Source of the DNA: Nonomuraea ceibae
Lineage (GTDB): Bacteria > Actinomycetota > Actinomycetes > Streptosporangiales > Streptosporangiaceae
Assembly (NCBI RefSeq): GCF_019396325.1
Contig: NZ_JAHKRO010000017.1
Location: forward strand, 1 to 47,696
Direction: 5' to 3'
Length of the DNA: 47,696 nt
Of this stretch, positions 7,029 through 16,464 are shown in pieces. The translations under genes and the position numbers were made by a program. The stretch's first letter is position 1; every line of letters starts with the position of its first letter. A model generated the notes under the pieces. It was not told the DNA's origin, ran no database searches, and saw only the letters and a program-made list of their open reading frames with translations.

Positions 7029-8689
7029 ACGCCAAGCGGCTCGCCCGCCCCACCCGGCTTCGTCGCCTCCTGCTACTCCTGCTCGCCGTGACGTCGATGG
7101 CCTTGCTCGTCGCCGGATCGGGTTGGGTCGGTGAGCGGCCCGCCGCCGCGCAGGACGTCGCGCATGCGGCAACGTCCACCCCCAAGCCTGTCCCGTCCAC
7201 CACGCCAGCCACACCGGCTCCGAAAGCCGACCCGTGCTCCGGCGTGCAGATTCTGCTTCCTCACTGCACGGTGCGCGAGGTTGGCCAGCGGGCCACCAAC
7301 GTGGCGGCCAACGCCCTGAACAAGGGCCTTCTTACTCCGCTGTCCGCGCTGATCATCGCAGCGACAGAAACGCTCCTGGGAATCTTCCTGCGCCTCTGGC
7401 TAACCCTGAGCAGCTTCGACCTGCACCAGCAGGGAGCCATGAGCCTGTACGGCATGACCATGGCCATCGGCATGATGATCGCCGTCCTGCTGCTCATCTG
7501 GCAGGCGATCCGCACGATGGTTCAAGGTAAGGGCCTGCCGCTCCTTGAGGCCTTGCAGGGGCTGGTCATCACCGGGCTGGTGTCCCTGTGCGGGGTTGCG
7601 GTCACCGGTGGTGTGATGCGCGCTTCGGATCTGCTGTCGGAGTGGATCCTCGGCGACCTGGTCCGCAACGGGCTGCTGAACAAGCAGATCACCGCCATGA
7701 CGCTGTCAACGGGCTTGCCCGCCTGGCTGACCATCCAGGTGGCCACGCTCCTCATCCTGGTGCTGATCATCCAGATCATCGTGCTGTGGCTGCGCAACGC
7801 GACGATCCCGATCCTGGCCCTGATGCTGCCCATCGCGGCCGCCGGCAGCATCGGCACGAACGCGACCCGCGCCTGGCTGCCCAAGACCATCACGGCGATC
7901 TTGACCGTGGCCGCCTACAAGCCGATCGTGTCGCTGATCATCGTGTCGGCCGTCGCGCAGTTCCGCGACTCCACCGAGGTCGCCGGCCTGGTGTACGCGC
8001 TGATCATGTTCGTGGCGGCAGTGATCGCCATGCCTGCGCTGGTGAAGATCTTCGCGCCGCTGGGCCTGGCGGCGGGCGGCAGCGGCGCTGGGTCCTGGCT
8101 GAGCCAAGCCGGATGGATGGCCGCCTCACGACTGGGTGGCCGGGGAAACAGCGGGGGCGGCGGCAGCGGCGGTGATGGTAGTGGTGGTGCCGCTCCCATG
8201 TCAGTGATCGAGCACGAGCAGCGCATGGAGCACAGCCAAGCCAGCCAGCAGCGCACCCAGCAGAGCACGGAGCAGCACAGCGCGAGCCACTCGGGCGCCA
8301 CACCTGGCATGCCGCAGGCGAGCGCCGACGATCCGCGCGGTACCCCGGCAGCGACCGGCAACCTTCCCGCAGGAGCGACGCCGGCTGGAGGGAGCGGAGC
8401 GACAGCGCACGGTCAGGCCGGCGCCACCGCCACGACGGCGGGATCAGCTGGTACGGGAGGCGCCGCCGGGGCGAGCAGCGCCGCCGGCGTGCCAGGGCCC
8501 GCCGGTGCCGCAGCAGGCGTGGCGCTGGAAGGCGCCGAGCGTCTCGGCCAGGCCGCTGCCGGGCACGTCTCGGCCCCGGAGCAAGCCGCCGAGCACGCCG
8601 GCAGCGCAGCGAGCGCCCATCCGCTGGAGCGCACCGACAGTGACGGTGGCTCAGGCGCGGGCCCCATCGTCGACCGGAACTACGGGTGA
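7025..8689 (+). CDS. VirB6/TrbL-like polytopic transfer protein
   Basis: The 554-residue product has a signal-like start (LRRLLLLLLAVTSMALLVAG), a short extracytoplasmic segment with two Cys, then at least five long hydrophobic helices between about residues 110 and 360 (for example MTMAIGMMIAVLLLIWQAI, VATLLILVLIIQIIVLWL and ALIMFVAAVIAMPALVKIF). The last 190 residues are a low-complexity, cytoplasmic, Gly/Ala/Ser/Gln-rich tail. This is the layout of VirB6/TrbL channel proteins in actinobacterial systems (SCO6881 type). I place the start at ATG 7025, overlapping the previous stop; the longer upstream frame is antisense to codon bias and belongs to the preceding gene's region. It is coupled by 4 bases to the SCO6880 gene. 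Confidence 0.85.
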   Translation: MNAKRLARPTRLRRLLLLLLAVTSMALLVAGSGWVGERPAAAQDVAHAATSTPKPVPSTTPATPAPKADPCSGVQILLPHCTVREVGQRATNVAANALNKGLLTPLSALIIAATETLLGIFLRLWLTLSSFDLHQQGAMSLYGMTMAIGMMIAVLLLIWQAIRTMVQGKGLPLLEALQGLVITGLVSLCGVAVTGGVMRASDLLSEWILGDLVRNGLLNKQITAMTLSTGLPAWLTIQVATLLILVLIIQIIVLWLRNATIPILALMLPIAAAGSIGTNATRAWLPKTITAILTVAAYKPIVSLIIVSAVAQFRDSTEVAGLVYALIMFVAAVIAMPALVKIFAPLGLAAGGSGAGSWLSQAGWMAASRLGGRGNSGGGGSGGDGSGGAAPMSVIEHEQRMEHSQASQQRTQQSTEQHSASHSGATPGMPQASADDPRGTPAATGNLPAGATPAGGSGATAHGQAGATATTAGSAGTGGAAGASSAAGVPGPAGAAAGVALEGAERLGQAAAGHVSAPEQAAEHAGSAASAHPLERTDSDGGSGAGPIVDRNYG

Positions 8690-10140
8690 GTGAGCCGATG
8701 ACCAGCACCACCACAGATCTGCACACCTACGGGGGATGGCGTCGCTCGCGCAGCTTGGGGCTGGGATCGTTGGACACCCGGCAGACCATCATGCTGTTGT
8801 CGGCGATGCTCGCGCCGTTGCTGGCTGGTCTGCTCATCGGCGTGCGCGCGGCCATGCTCCTGGCGCCGGCCGCGGTGGTGGTGGCCCTGCTGTCCGTCGC
8901 CCGCCGTGGCGGTGCCCTGGTGCTGGACGCAGGTTTGGCCTGGGTGCGCTGGCGGTGGGCGGACTGGCGCACGCACACCGTCGCTCTGGGGCAGATGGTC
9001 ACGCCCATGCCGCAGCGATGGGACCTCCCCGGGGTGCTGGCTCCCACGCGGCTGCTGGACGTGGAGGATCCCGGGCGGGGCCGGATCGGTGTGGTGTGGA
9101 ATCAGCGCAGCGGGCACATGACCGCCACGCTGCTGCTGTCGCCCGCCGGTGCGCTGCTCGCCGACCCGGCCACGGTCAACCGGCAGATCTCCAACTGGGG
9201 CCATCTGCTGGCCAGCTTGGCCGATGACACCGCCATCCAGCATGCCGCGGTGACCATCGAGCTGGTGCCCGAGCCCGGGACCCAGCTCGTCGACCACGTG
9301 CAGGGCCGTCTGTCCCCCAGTGCCCCCCAGCTGGCCCAGCAGGTGATCGGCGAGCTCACGGCGATGGCGCCGCGCGCTTCGGCGCAGGTGCGCGCCCGGC
9401 TCAGCCTCACCTGCGATCCATCGCTCGGCGCGAGCTCACCACGCGAGGTGCCGCAGGCGGTCGCCGAGGTGCTGCGCAGCCTGGGCGGTCTGACAGTCTC
9501 GGCTGCCGGGGCCGAGGTGTTGCGCCGCGCCAGCGCCACCGACCTGATCCGCATCGTCCGCACCGCCTACGACGTCGACGCCGAACCTGTCTCGGCCGGT
9601 TGGGAGAAGCTGCGCTGGGCTGATGCCCGCCCGGAGCACGCCCGCGACCGCTACGACCACTACCAGCACGACGGCTCCTGCTCGCTGTCATGGGTCCTGC
9701 TGGAGGCACCGCGCCAGCGCGTCTCCCACGACGTGCTTGTCAGCCTGCTCAGCCCCGGCCAGTACCGGCGCCGGGTCACCCTGACCTACCGCACGCTACC
9801 CCGTGACGTCGCCGGCGCGCTGCTGGAGCAGGAAGTCAACGCCGCCGCCGTCCGCGAGGAGTACAAGCGGCGCACCCGCCGCGACCCCACCGCCCGCGAC
9901 CGCGCCGACGCCAGCCGAGCCGCCCGCGCCGCGATCGAAGAAGCGCACGGCGCGGGCCTGGTCCAGTGGAGCCTGTACGTCACCACCACCGCCCCCAGCC
10001 GCGCCGAGCTCGCCCAGGCCCGCCGTGAGGTCGAACAAGCCGCCGGACACGCGCGTCTCAAGCTCCGCCTGGCCTACGGCGGCCAGGCCGCCGCATTCGC
10101 CGTCGGCCTGCCCTGCGGGGTGTATCCCGATGAGGCGTGA
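8686..10140 (+). CDS. SCO6880 family transfer protein
   Basis: The 484-residue protein begins with a polar segment (YGGWRRSRSLGLGSLDTRQT), then a PrgI/VirB3-like pair of transmembrane helices at about 33-70 (MLLSAMLAPLLAGLLIGVRA, AMLLAPAAVVVALLSVARR). The rest is soluble and lacks a Walker motif, resembling the N-terminal half of VirB4/TraC. This is the SCO6880 arrangement, in which the membrane part and VirB4-type N-terminal domain sit in one protein and the ATPase domain in another (here 10711-12225). The C-terminal half holds two Arg-rich helices. GTG 8686 overlaps the previous stop; ATG 8698 is an alternative start. Confidence 0.85.
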   Translation: MSEPMTSTTTDLHTYGGWRRSRSLGLGSLDTRQTIMLLSAMLAPLLAGLLIGVRAAMLLAPAAVVVALLSVARRGGALVLDAGLAWVRWRWADWRTHTVALGQMVTPMPQRWDLPGVLAPTRLLDVEDPGRGRIGVVWNQRSGHMTATLLLSPAGALLADPATVNRQISNWGHLLASLADDTAIQHAAVTIELVPEPGTQLVDHVQGRLSPSAPQLAQQVIGELTAMAPRASAQVRARLSLTCDPSLGASSPREVPQAVAEVLRSLGGLTVSAAGAEVLRRASATDLIRIVRTAYDVDAEPVSAGWEKLRWADARPEHARDRYDHYQHDGSCSLSWVLLEAPRQRVSHDVLVSLLSPGQYRRRVTLTYRTLPRDVAGALLEQEVNAAAVREEYKRRTRRDPTARDRADASRAARAAIEEAHGAGLVQWSLYVTTTAPSRAELAQARREVEQAAGHARLKLRLAYGGQAAAFAVGLPCGVYPDEA

Positions 10141-10192
10141 ACGGACCCTCAAGCGCAACATCCAGCCGACATGAGCAGAGGAGTAGACGCCG

Positions 10193-10714
10193 ATGATCCT
10201 CCAGAAACGTCCGGCGAAAACCGACGACAACCGCGCCCGCATGACGCAGGACATGCGCGCACACGCGGAGGCAGGCCGCACCATGATTCCCCTCCTGAGC
10301 GTGCTCAGCGACGAACACCAGCAGGTGGCCGAACTTCGGCATCGGCCGCCGGAAGAGCTCCAGTCGCTGGCTCCCGCGCTCGCCACGCTGTACGAGCAGG
10401 TGACGCGGCCCCCGCATGCTCGAACGCCGCCCGGCGGCCTGGCCTTCCTGGCCATCAGAGACATGCCGATGCCTGAGCAGGCGCACATTCACCTGGCCGG
10501 CATTCTTGCCGGCGCTGAACCAAGCCAGCTGCGCGCCCTTCTGGCAGAACTGCGATCACTCACCGCCGACCCCGAGCCCGCGCATGTCCGTAGCCTCGCG
10601 GCCACCGCGCACACGAACACCACCACGACACAACCCAAGCCCACAGCGAACCAGAACCCCAGGACGGTGACGCCAACGCTCCCCACCGCGCCGCAGCGCA
10701 CACGTGCACGATGA
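10193..10714 (+). CDS. Hypothetical protein of the transfer operon
   Basis: A 173-residue soluble protein lies between SCO6880 and the ATPase, overlapping the latter by 4 bases. The N-terminal 125 residues are mainly helical (DMRAHAEAGRTMIPLLSVLS, PPEELQSLAPALATLYEQV, AHIHLAGILAGAEPSQLRAL), and the last 45 are a disordered Thr/Pro/Gln tail. No family is recognised. Its fixed place in the operon suggests a small structural or regulatory partner of the SCO6880/ATPase pair. Confidence 0.75.
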   Translation: MILQKRPAKTDDNRARMTQDMRAHAEAGRTMIPLLSVLSDEHQQVAELRHRPPEELQSLAPALATLYEQVTRPPHARTPPGGLAFLAIRDMPMPEQAHIHLAGILAGAEPSQLRALLAELRSLTADPEPAHVRSLAATAHTNTTTTQPKPTANQNPRTVTPTLPTAPQRTRAR

Positions 10715-12225
10715 ACAGCCAGAGCCGACGCGGCAACAACGGCGAGGGAGCAGGCGGCAGCCAGCGGCGACGACGCCGGTCACCACAGTCCGCCACCCTC
10801 ATCCTTGACCCGCAGCGCGTCGCACCACGCCGGGGCTGGCCGCGTGGCCGTGCCGCTCACGTCGAAGCAGGCTCGATCTACCTGGGCACCAGCGTCCAGG
10901 TGGCGGGCCTCTTCCCGTTCGTCCAAGCAGGCTCGCTGCCGGCTGAAGGGGTGCCGATCGGCCCGGACCTGCTCGCGCACGAGCTGGTCTGCCTCGACCC
11001 GCCCGGGTGGGTGGGCCGGCTGACGACCAACCCGTCGGTGTGGATCCAAGGCCAGCCGGGCGCCGGCAAGAGCGCGATGGCCAAACGGCTGTGCCTCGGC
11101 CTGGTCGCCTACGGCTACCAACTGCTCGTGCCGGGCGATGTCAAGGGCGAGTACGCCGGACTGGTCCACGCGCTCGGCGGCCAGGTGGTCCGGATCGGCC
11201 GCGGCCTGGACGCCATCAACCCGCTGGACTCCGGGCCGCTCGGCCGCCACCTGACCAGTCTGGTCGCCGACGAGCGAGACCGGGTGCTCGCGGAGGTCAA
11301 CGGCCGCCGCGGCGAGCTGCTGCACGCGCTGCTGGCCACCCCGCACGGCCTGACCCGCCGTCCCGGCGCTGAGGAGAGCACCGCGATCAACACCGCGGTC
11401 CGGCTCGCCGCCGAAGCCCGGCCCACCGGCGTCGACCCGACGATCCCGGACGTCATCGCCGTGCTGCGCGAAAGCCCGCAACCGCTGCGGGACCGGCTCA
11501 TCACCCGGGACGAGAACGCCTATCTGCGCGCCGTGCGGCCGGTGATCGCCGCTCTGGAGAATCTGTGTGACGGCCCGTTGAGCGGCCTGTTCGACCGGCC
11601 CACCACCGCGCCGCTGGATCTGTCCCAGCCCGCGCTGGCGATCGACCTGTCACCGATCCTGTCGGCCGGCGACCAGGTGGTGGCCGCCGGGCTGCTGGCC
11701 ACCTGGGCCTACTCCTACGCGAGTGTGGACACCGCGCGCGCGTTCGGCCTTTTGGACCGGCAGGTCGTGCTGCCGCTGGACGAGCTGTGGCGGGCCCTGC
11801 GTGCCGGCCCCGGCATGGTCGCCGCGATGGATGGCATCACCAGGCTGAACCGGTCCAAGGGCGAGATCAGCCTGATGATCACCCACTCGCTGCAGGATTT
11901 GGAGGCGCTGCCGACCGAGGAGGACCGGGCCAAGGCCCGCGGCCTGATGGAGCGCTGCGACACCCTGATCCTGGCCGCGATGCCGGTCAGCGAGCTGGCC
12001 AGGGTCTCGGCGCAGAAGCCGCTCACCGCCTCGGAGGTGTCACTGGTGGCTTCCTGGGCTTCCCCGGCCGCCTCGGGACTGGACGCGGCCGCCGCCGCCC
12101 ATCCCGGCCGTGGCAAGTACCTGATCAAAATCGGGCAGCGCGTCGGCATTCCCGCTCGCCTGCAGTTGACCGACGCAGAACGGCACCTGTACGACACCGA
12201 CGCGGCGATGCGGAGACGCTCATGA
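10711..12225 (+). CDS. VirB4-like transfer ATPase
   Basis: The 504-residue protein is the ATPase half of a split VirB4. A basic N-terminal tail precedes a short domain, then Walker A GQPGAGKS at about residues 114-121, followed by LLVPGDVKGEYAGLVHALGG and GRGLDAINPLD, typical of VirB4/TraG-type RecA folds. Walker B is in VVLPLDELWRAL (about 352-362), followed by the sensor region EISLMITHSLQDLEALP. No transmembrane helix is present. It powers assembly of the channel or substrate transfer at the inner face of the membrane. It is coupled to the preceding hypothetical gene and precedes the coupling protein gene. Confidence 0.85.
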   Translation: MNSQSRRGNNGEGAGGSQRRRRRSPQSATLILDPQRVAPRRGWPRGRAAHVEAGSIYLGTSVQVAGLFPFVQAGSLPAEGVPIGPDLLAHELVCLDPPGWVGRLTTNPSVWIQGQPGAGKSAMAKRLCLGLVAYGYQLLVPGDVKGEYAGLVHALGGQVVRIGRGLDAINPLDSGPLGRHLTSLVADERDRVLAEVNGRRGELLHALLATPHGLTRRPGAEESTAINTAVRLAAEARPTGVDPTIPDVIAVLRESPQPLRDRLITRDENAYLRAVRPVIAALENLCDGPLSGLFDRPTTAPLDLSQPALAIDLSPILSAGDQVVAAGLLATWAYSYASVDTARAFGLLDRQVVLPLDELWRALRAGPGMVAAMDGITRLNRSKGEISLMITHSLQDLEALPTEEDRAKARGLMERCDTLILAAMPVSELARVSAQKPLTASEVSLVASWASPAASGLDAAAAAHPGRGKYLIKIGQRVGIPARLQLTDAERHLYDTDAAMRRRS

Positions 12226-12304
12226 ACACCGCCCGAGCCTGCCCCACTATCTCGGCACCACTCCGGCCACCAGGTCGGCATGCGAAGCGCGCAAGGAGAA
12301 CGCG

Positions 12305-14086
12305 GTGAGCCCGGACGGGCGAGGCAGCGACCCCGCCGACATCGCCCCCTGGCTGATCCTCACGGGCATGGTGGCCGTGCTCGTTCTCGTCGCCATGATC
12401 TGGCTGGGCGGCACGCTCGGCGCTCTGGCCACCGGCGCCGGCTGGCATCCTCCGCCGTTCAGCTGGACGCTGATCCTGCGGCTGGCCGACGGCACGGAAC
12501 AGCACTGGCCGGGAGTGCCGCCACTGGCGGTCTGGAGCGGCATCGCTGTCACTTTCGGCGCCACCACGGCGCTCGTCGTCCCCGCGGTCATGACCGGCTA
12601 CCGATGGTTGTCCCGCCACCAGGGTTTGGCCGGGCTGCGGGAGCTTCGCGGATTCACCCCGCGCGGAGCGGCCAAGGGGGCCCGCCGCCTGCGCCCGTCG
12701 CTGTCGGGGGCCAAGGACATCCCGCCGGACCAGGCTGGCATGCTCCTCGGTGAGCACAACGGCGTGGAGTTGCGCGGTTCGTGGGAAGACGTCTATCTGG
12801 CGCTGATGGCCCCCCGATCCGGTAAGACCACCGCCCTGGTCGCGCCGATGGCCATCCGGGCGCCGGGCGCCGTGCTGATCACGAGCCGCAAGGCCGACGC
12901 CTACACCACGACGTGGGCGCCACGCAGTTCCCGCGGCCGTCTGTGGGTGTTCGATCCGCAGCAGATCGGCCACTTCGCGCAGGACTGGTGGTGGGATCTG
13001 CTGGCCGACGCGGCCACGGTCGAAGGCGCCCGCCGCCTGGCCGGCCACTTCATCGCTTGCGGCTTCTCCTCCTCCGAGCGCGGCAACTACTGGGCGCTGG
13101 CGGCCGGCAACCTGTTGTGCTCCATGTTCCACGCCGCGGCCACCAGCGGCGCCACCATCCACGATGTCCTGGAGTGGCTGGCCAACCCCGCCGACCCTAC
13201 GCCCGTTGAGGCGCTGCGGCAGGCCGGTGCCATCGGTCTGGCCAGTCAGCTGCAGTCGACCAGCCGGCTGCCCGCCGAAACGCGCGGCGGGGTATACGAC
13301 ACCGCCGGCCAGACGGTTGCCTGCCTGCTCGACCCGGTCATCAACAAGTGGATCACCCCGGCCTCCGACAAACCTCAGTTCAGCCCGGAAGAATTCGTCA
13401 CCGGATGCGACACCTTGTACTTGTTCAGCAAGAAGGGCGTCGGTGGCGCCGCACCGCTGGTGGCCGCCTTCACCGACGCTGTTCTGCAGGCGGCCATCGC
13501 CTCCGCTGAGCGTGCAGGTGGACGCAACGACCCGCCAGTCGTTCCCATCCTGGACGAGGCCGCCAACATCGCCCCCATCGAGGACCTGCCCGACCTGTAC
13601 AGCTTCCTGGGATCGCTCGGCATCCCCGTCGTCACCATCCTGCAGAGCTACCAGCAAGGCGCTCGCGTATGGGGCCAAGCCGGCATGGATGCCCTGTGGG
13701 GAGCGGCCACCATCAAAATTCTCGGCGCAGGCCTGGACGACGCCGACTTCGCCGCGAAAATCAGCCGGCTCATCGGCGACCACCGCATCAAGGAGACCAG
13801 CGTCTCCCACAGTCGCCAAGGCCGCAGCGTCAGCACCTCCTCTCGTAAAGAGCGTATCTACGACGCGGCCGACGTTCGGGCTCTGTCCAAGGGCACCGCT
13901 CTGCTCCTGCTCACCGGTATCCGCGCCGCCGTGATCCGGTTGCGGCCGTGGATGACCGAGCCGTACGCCGACCGGCTGCGCGCCGCCACCAAGCGCGCTG
14001 AACACGACATCACCCGTCGCGCCGTGGACAAGCACCAGCACTCTACGAACCGTTCCCGTCACCCCGCGGAACCGTCCAGAAGGTGA
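12305..14086 (+). CDS. VirD4/TraG-type coupling protein
   Basis: The 593-residue protein recruits the relaxase-DNA complex to the secretion channel. Two N-terminal transmembrane helices (about 14-36 and 74-98) flank an external loop. The ATPase domain has Walker A APRSGKTT at about 169-176, a region with GAVLITSRKADAY and LWVFDPQQIG, and Walker B with PVVPILDEAANIAPIEDLP, followed by the typical VVTILQSYQQGARVWG. The order and spacing are those of TraG/VirD4 coupling proteins. GTG 12305 is preceded by GGAG. The C-terminal tail is basic. It is coupled by 4 bases to the next gene. The 79-base gap before it has no other feature. Confidence 0.9.
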   Translation: MSPDGRGSDPADIAPWLILTGMVAVLVLVAMIWLGGTLGALATGAGWHPPPFSWTLILRLADGTEQHWPGVPPLAVWSGIAVTFGATTALVVPAVMTGYRWLSRHQGLAGLRELRGFTPRGAAKGARRLRPSLSGAKDIPPDQAGMLLGEHNGVELRGSWEDVYLALMAPRSGKTTALVAPMAIRAPGAVLITSRKADAYTTTWAPRSSRGRLWVFDPQQIGHFAQDWWWDLLADAATVEGARRLAGHFIACGFSSSERGNYWALAAGNLLCSMFHAAATSGATIHDVLEWLANPADPTPVEALRQAGAIGLASQLQSTSRLPAETRGGVYDTAGQTVACLLDPVINKWITPASDKPQFSPEEFVTGCDTLYLFSKKGVGGAAPLVAAFTDAVLQAAIASAERAGGRNDPPVVPILDEAANIAPIEDLPDLYSFLGSLGIPVVTILQSYQQGARVWGQAGMDALWGAATIKILGAGLDDADFAAKISRLIGDHRIKETSVSHSRQGRSVSTSSRKERIYDAADVRALSKGTALLLLTGIRAAVIRLRPWMTEPYADRLRAATKRAEHDITRRAVDKHQHSTNRSRHPAEPSRR

Positions 14087-14685
14087 GCCTCATCATGCCC
14101 ACCATCCCTCAACCTCGATCGGATCGCCGCCCCTCAGGATCGCTCACCACTGCTTCTCTGGAGCGTCTGATCAAGCCCTCCGCCCGTCCTGTCCTCCACC
14201 TACTCGATCTTGCTGGCAAGGTGGAACTCGAAGTGGGGCTCATGTGGTGGCGCCAGGCAGTCGCACCGCATCATCGCCAGCCCGCGCCGGCACGGCCTCA
14301 CGAGCCACCGGTTCACCCGGCCAATCACCCGGCCATGGCCAGGCAGGAGAACGTCACAGCGCTCTTGACGGAGATCCTCACTCATGCCAGCGATGCCGAC
14401 CTGCAGACGTTCATCGGCGCCGCCGGAGAGCTGATCTCCTCCACGCAGGACCGGAGAGTCAGCGTGCCCACCGCACTACGGCGATTCACCGCACACGGCC
14501 AGCAGCTCTCACGACGCCCGGCGCAAGCTGACCCGCCTCGGCCAAACAGCGGCCGACAGCGAGCAGCTCAGCTGGGGTCGAATTCCGCCCCGACGCAGTG
14601 CCCTTCACCGGACCCGACGCAGCAGCCCAGGCCAGCTCCGCGCACGACGCCCCCGCCAGCATCGACGAAAAGGCGCACGCGGTGA
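14083..14685 (+). CDS. Hypothetical transfer-operon protein
   Basis: This 200-residue protein has a helical middle (TASLERLIKPSARPVLHLLD and NVTALLTEILTHASDADLQT, then FIGAAGELISSTQD) between disordered ends rich in Pro, Arg and Gln. It overlaps both neighbours by 4 bases, so it is surely part of the operon. No family is recognised. A small helper of the coupling protein is one possibility. Confidence 0.65.
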   Translation: MSLIMPTIPQPRSDRRPSGSLTTASLERLIKPSARPVLHLLDLAGKVELEVGLMWWRQAVAPHHRQPAPARPHEPPVHPANHPAMARQENVTALLTEILTHASDADLQTFIGAAGELISSTQDRRVSVPTALRRFTAHGQQLSRRPAQADPPRPNSGRQRAAQLGSNSAPTQCPSPDPTQQPRPAPRTTPPPASTKRRTR

Positions 14686-15149
14686 GCGATGACATCACCG
14701 GCTCCCCCGAAGTGTACGAAGACGACGCTACGCAGCATGATGGCGCAGCCCCCACCTTCATCCTGCGCCTGGCCGACGAAAGCTTCACCCTGGAGCTGAA
14801 CTTGCTCCAACAGTGGGTGGATGACCTGCTGGTGCCCACCTACATCCGGGAACCGAGCCCGACCGCGCCGTGGTGCCTGCGCTGGTGGGAGCACGAGGAG
14901 GCACTGGCACGTCTTCACGCCCTGTGGCTGGCCTGGCAGGAACTGACCGACCCCGCAGCCGGCGGATGGACCGGCCCAAGCACGTGGCACCGTGACCATC
15001 TCGATCCAACTCTGCGTGAGCTGCGCGCCCACGACGGGCCGCTGTGGCGGTGCATGACCGATGTGGCAAAGGCCAGGCATCGCGACGACGTCATCCTCGA
15101 GGTGGCTGCCATCCAGAGCCCGAGCCCTGCCAACGTCGCCGAGGCGTAG
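14682..15149 (+). CDS. DUF4913 family protein
   Basis: I place the start at GTG 14682, overlapping the previous stop by 4 bases; a longer frame from 14598 would overlap that gene by 88 bases. The 155-residue product has an acidic N-terminus, then the DUF4913 pattern: LNLLQQWVDDLLVPTYIRE, APWCLRWWEHEEALARLHALW, LAWQELTD, TWHRDHLDPTLRELRAHDGPL and a Cys in the WRCMTDV segment. DUF4913 proteins occur widely in actinobacterial mobile elements next to TraG/VirD4 genes. Their biochemical role is unknown. Confidence 0.8.
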   Translation: MSDDITGSPEVYEDDATQHDGAAPTFILRLADESFTLELNLLQQWVDDLLVPTYIREPSPTAPWCLRWWEHEEALARLHALWLAWQELTDPAAGGWTGPSTWHRDHLDPTLRELRAHDGPLWRCMTDVAKARHRDDVILEVAAIQSPSPANVAEA

Positions 15150-15182
15150 CCGCACGGCCATCACCGAAGGAGAGGCGTGCCC

Positions 15183-15923
15183 ATGTCTGCAGTCCCATCA
15201 CCCGACGCTGACCTGGACAGCGCATGTCAGGGTTTGGAAGAGGCAGCTCGGGATCTGGTCCCACCCGACGTGCTGGTCGACTTCCTTGAGATTCGCCTGA
15301 AATTCGCGTTGTTGAAGCAAGATCTCGGCATGGACCTCACCTTCGGAAACAGGATCGACATTGCCCTGGGGGAGTTCCGGCATGGCTTACCAGCCTCACA
15401 ACTCGGCGCGGTCTGGCAGCAGCGGCAAGATGTGGCTCAGGCTGTGGCCAGCGTAGGCCAGCATGCCGGGAAGCTCAGCACGCGGCCGGAGTGGAACCGC
15501 ATCAGGAACATCTATGGGCGAGTGCGCGACCTGGGGACCACGATCGAGCGGCAGCTCGGCGCCCACGGCGCCAAGGTGCTGGCCGATCCGCGTGTCAAGA
15601 ACGCACTCAAAACCGTTGCCGATCTTGCCAGCAGGCGGATTGCGGCAGATGCCTGGGCTCTGAGCAAGGTCCTCGGCGGTGCCGGAGCCGGGCTGGCAAG
15701 CGTACGGCAAGCCGTGCATTGGCTAGAGAAGGCCGCCAAAGCGGGAGCATCTCGCGCCGATGAGGTCGCACGACAGCATGCTCAACGACGCGCCGCAGCC
15801 GCCACCGTACGTTCGAGCACGGGCGGCAAGCCCAGCCCGACCTCGTCCATCCCCGAGCCTTCCCGGACCATGTCCGTGCCTCGCCCGCATCGCAAGACGA
15901 GGGCCACAGCCACGACGCGTTGA
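15183..15923 (+). CDS. Hypothetical helical protein, last gene of the transfer operon
   Basis: The 246-residue product is largely helical for about 190 residues (PPDVLVDFLEIRLKFALLKQ, IDIALGEFRHGLPASQL, TIERQLGAHGAKVLADPRV, AVHWLEKAAKAGASRADEV), then ends in a basic disordered tail. I prefer ATG 15183, 10 bases after AAGGAG, to the GTG at 15177. No family is recognised. It is 33 bases after the DUF4913 gene and ends the plus-strand run. Confidence 0.65.
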   Translation: MSAVPSPDADLDSACQGLEEAARDLVPPDVLVDFLEIRLKFALLKQDLGMDLTFGNRIDIALGEFRHGLPASQLGAVWQQRQDVAQAVASVGQHAGKLSTRPEWNRIRNIYGRVRDLGTTIERQLGAHGAKVLADPRVKNALKTVADLASRRIAADAWALSKVLGGAGAGLASVRQAVHWLEKAAKAGASRADEVARQHAQRRAAAATVRSSTGGKPSPTSSIPEPSRTMSVPRPHRKTRATATTR

Positions 15924-16464
15924 CGGATCTCTGAGCGTTGACCGCCGCTAGGTGATGCTTGCGCCGCAGATTATGTCCCTCCGAGGGCCCGAGGGCCGGG
16001 GCCGGGAGAACGGATCCTCGCCGGGCTCAGTCAACGCGACTTTGGAGGGAGATCGATGCGGCAATGCCCCGGCAGCGGCCGTCATCTGCGCGCTGGTGTC
16101 GCGGCACTGACGGGCGACCATCAACAGCGCCTGGCGAGTGTGCGCGGCGAGCATTGTGCGGTGTCAGGCAGGTCCTGTGGGCGGCCTTGTGCCTGAGGAT
16201 CAGAGGGGAACTGCGCGGTGCCGTGGGGCTCTGCTACCAGGGCGGCGGCAGATGGAGCGAGGGCGAGGGCGGCTGGATCGGTGATGCTCGGCCCGGCCGA
16301 GCCGGCGTCCTCCGGGCTGGCCGCGTCTGGCCTTGTACCGGGCGTATAGTTTGTTCGCGGGCAAGTGTGTGAACGCCGACTTGCCGCAGTGGCGCGAGGC
16401 CAGGAACAGAACGGCTGCTGCGTCGATCTCGAATGTGTTGCCTCTGCGGGTATGTGTCTTATAG
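15924..16464. other. Intergenic between convergent genes, with a GC-rich hairpin
   Basis: This 540-base gap separates the transfer operon from the oppositely oriented monooxygenase. I see no gene. GCTCGGC at 16286-16292 and GCCGAGC at 16296-16302 form a 7-base-pair hairpin with a 3-base loop, without a T-run. It may help end transcription from either side. Confidence 0.35.

Noticed and set aside
12125..14062. Open frame of 645 codons on the minus strand across the coupling protein gene
   Set aside because: It is antisense to VirD4, which has intact Walker motifs and membrane helices; the antisense product is low-complexity Gly/Arg/Gln sequence caused by high GC.
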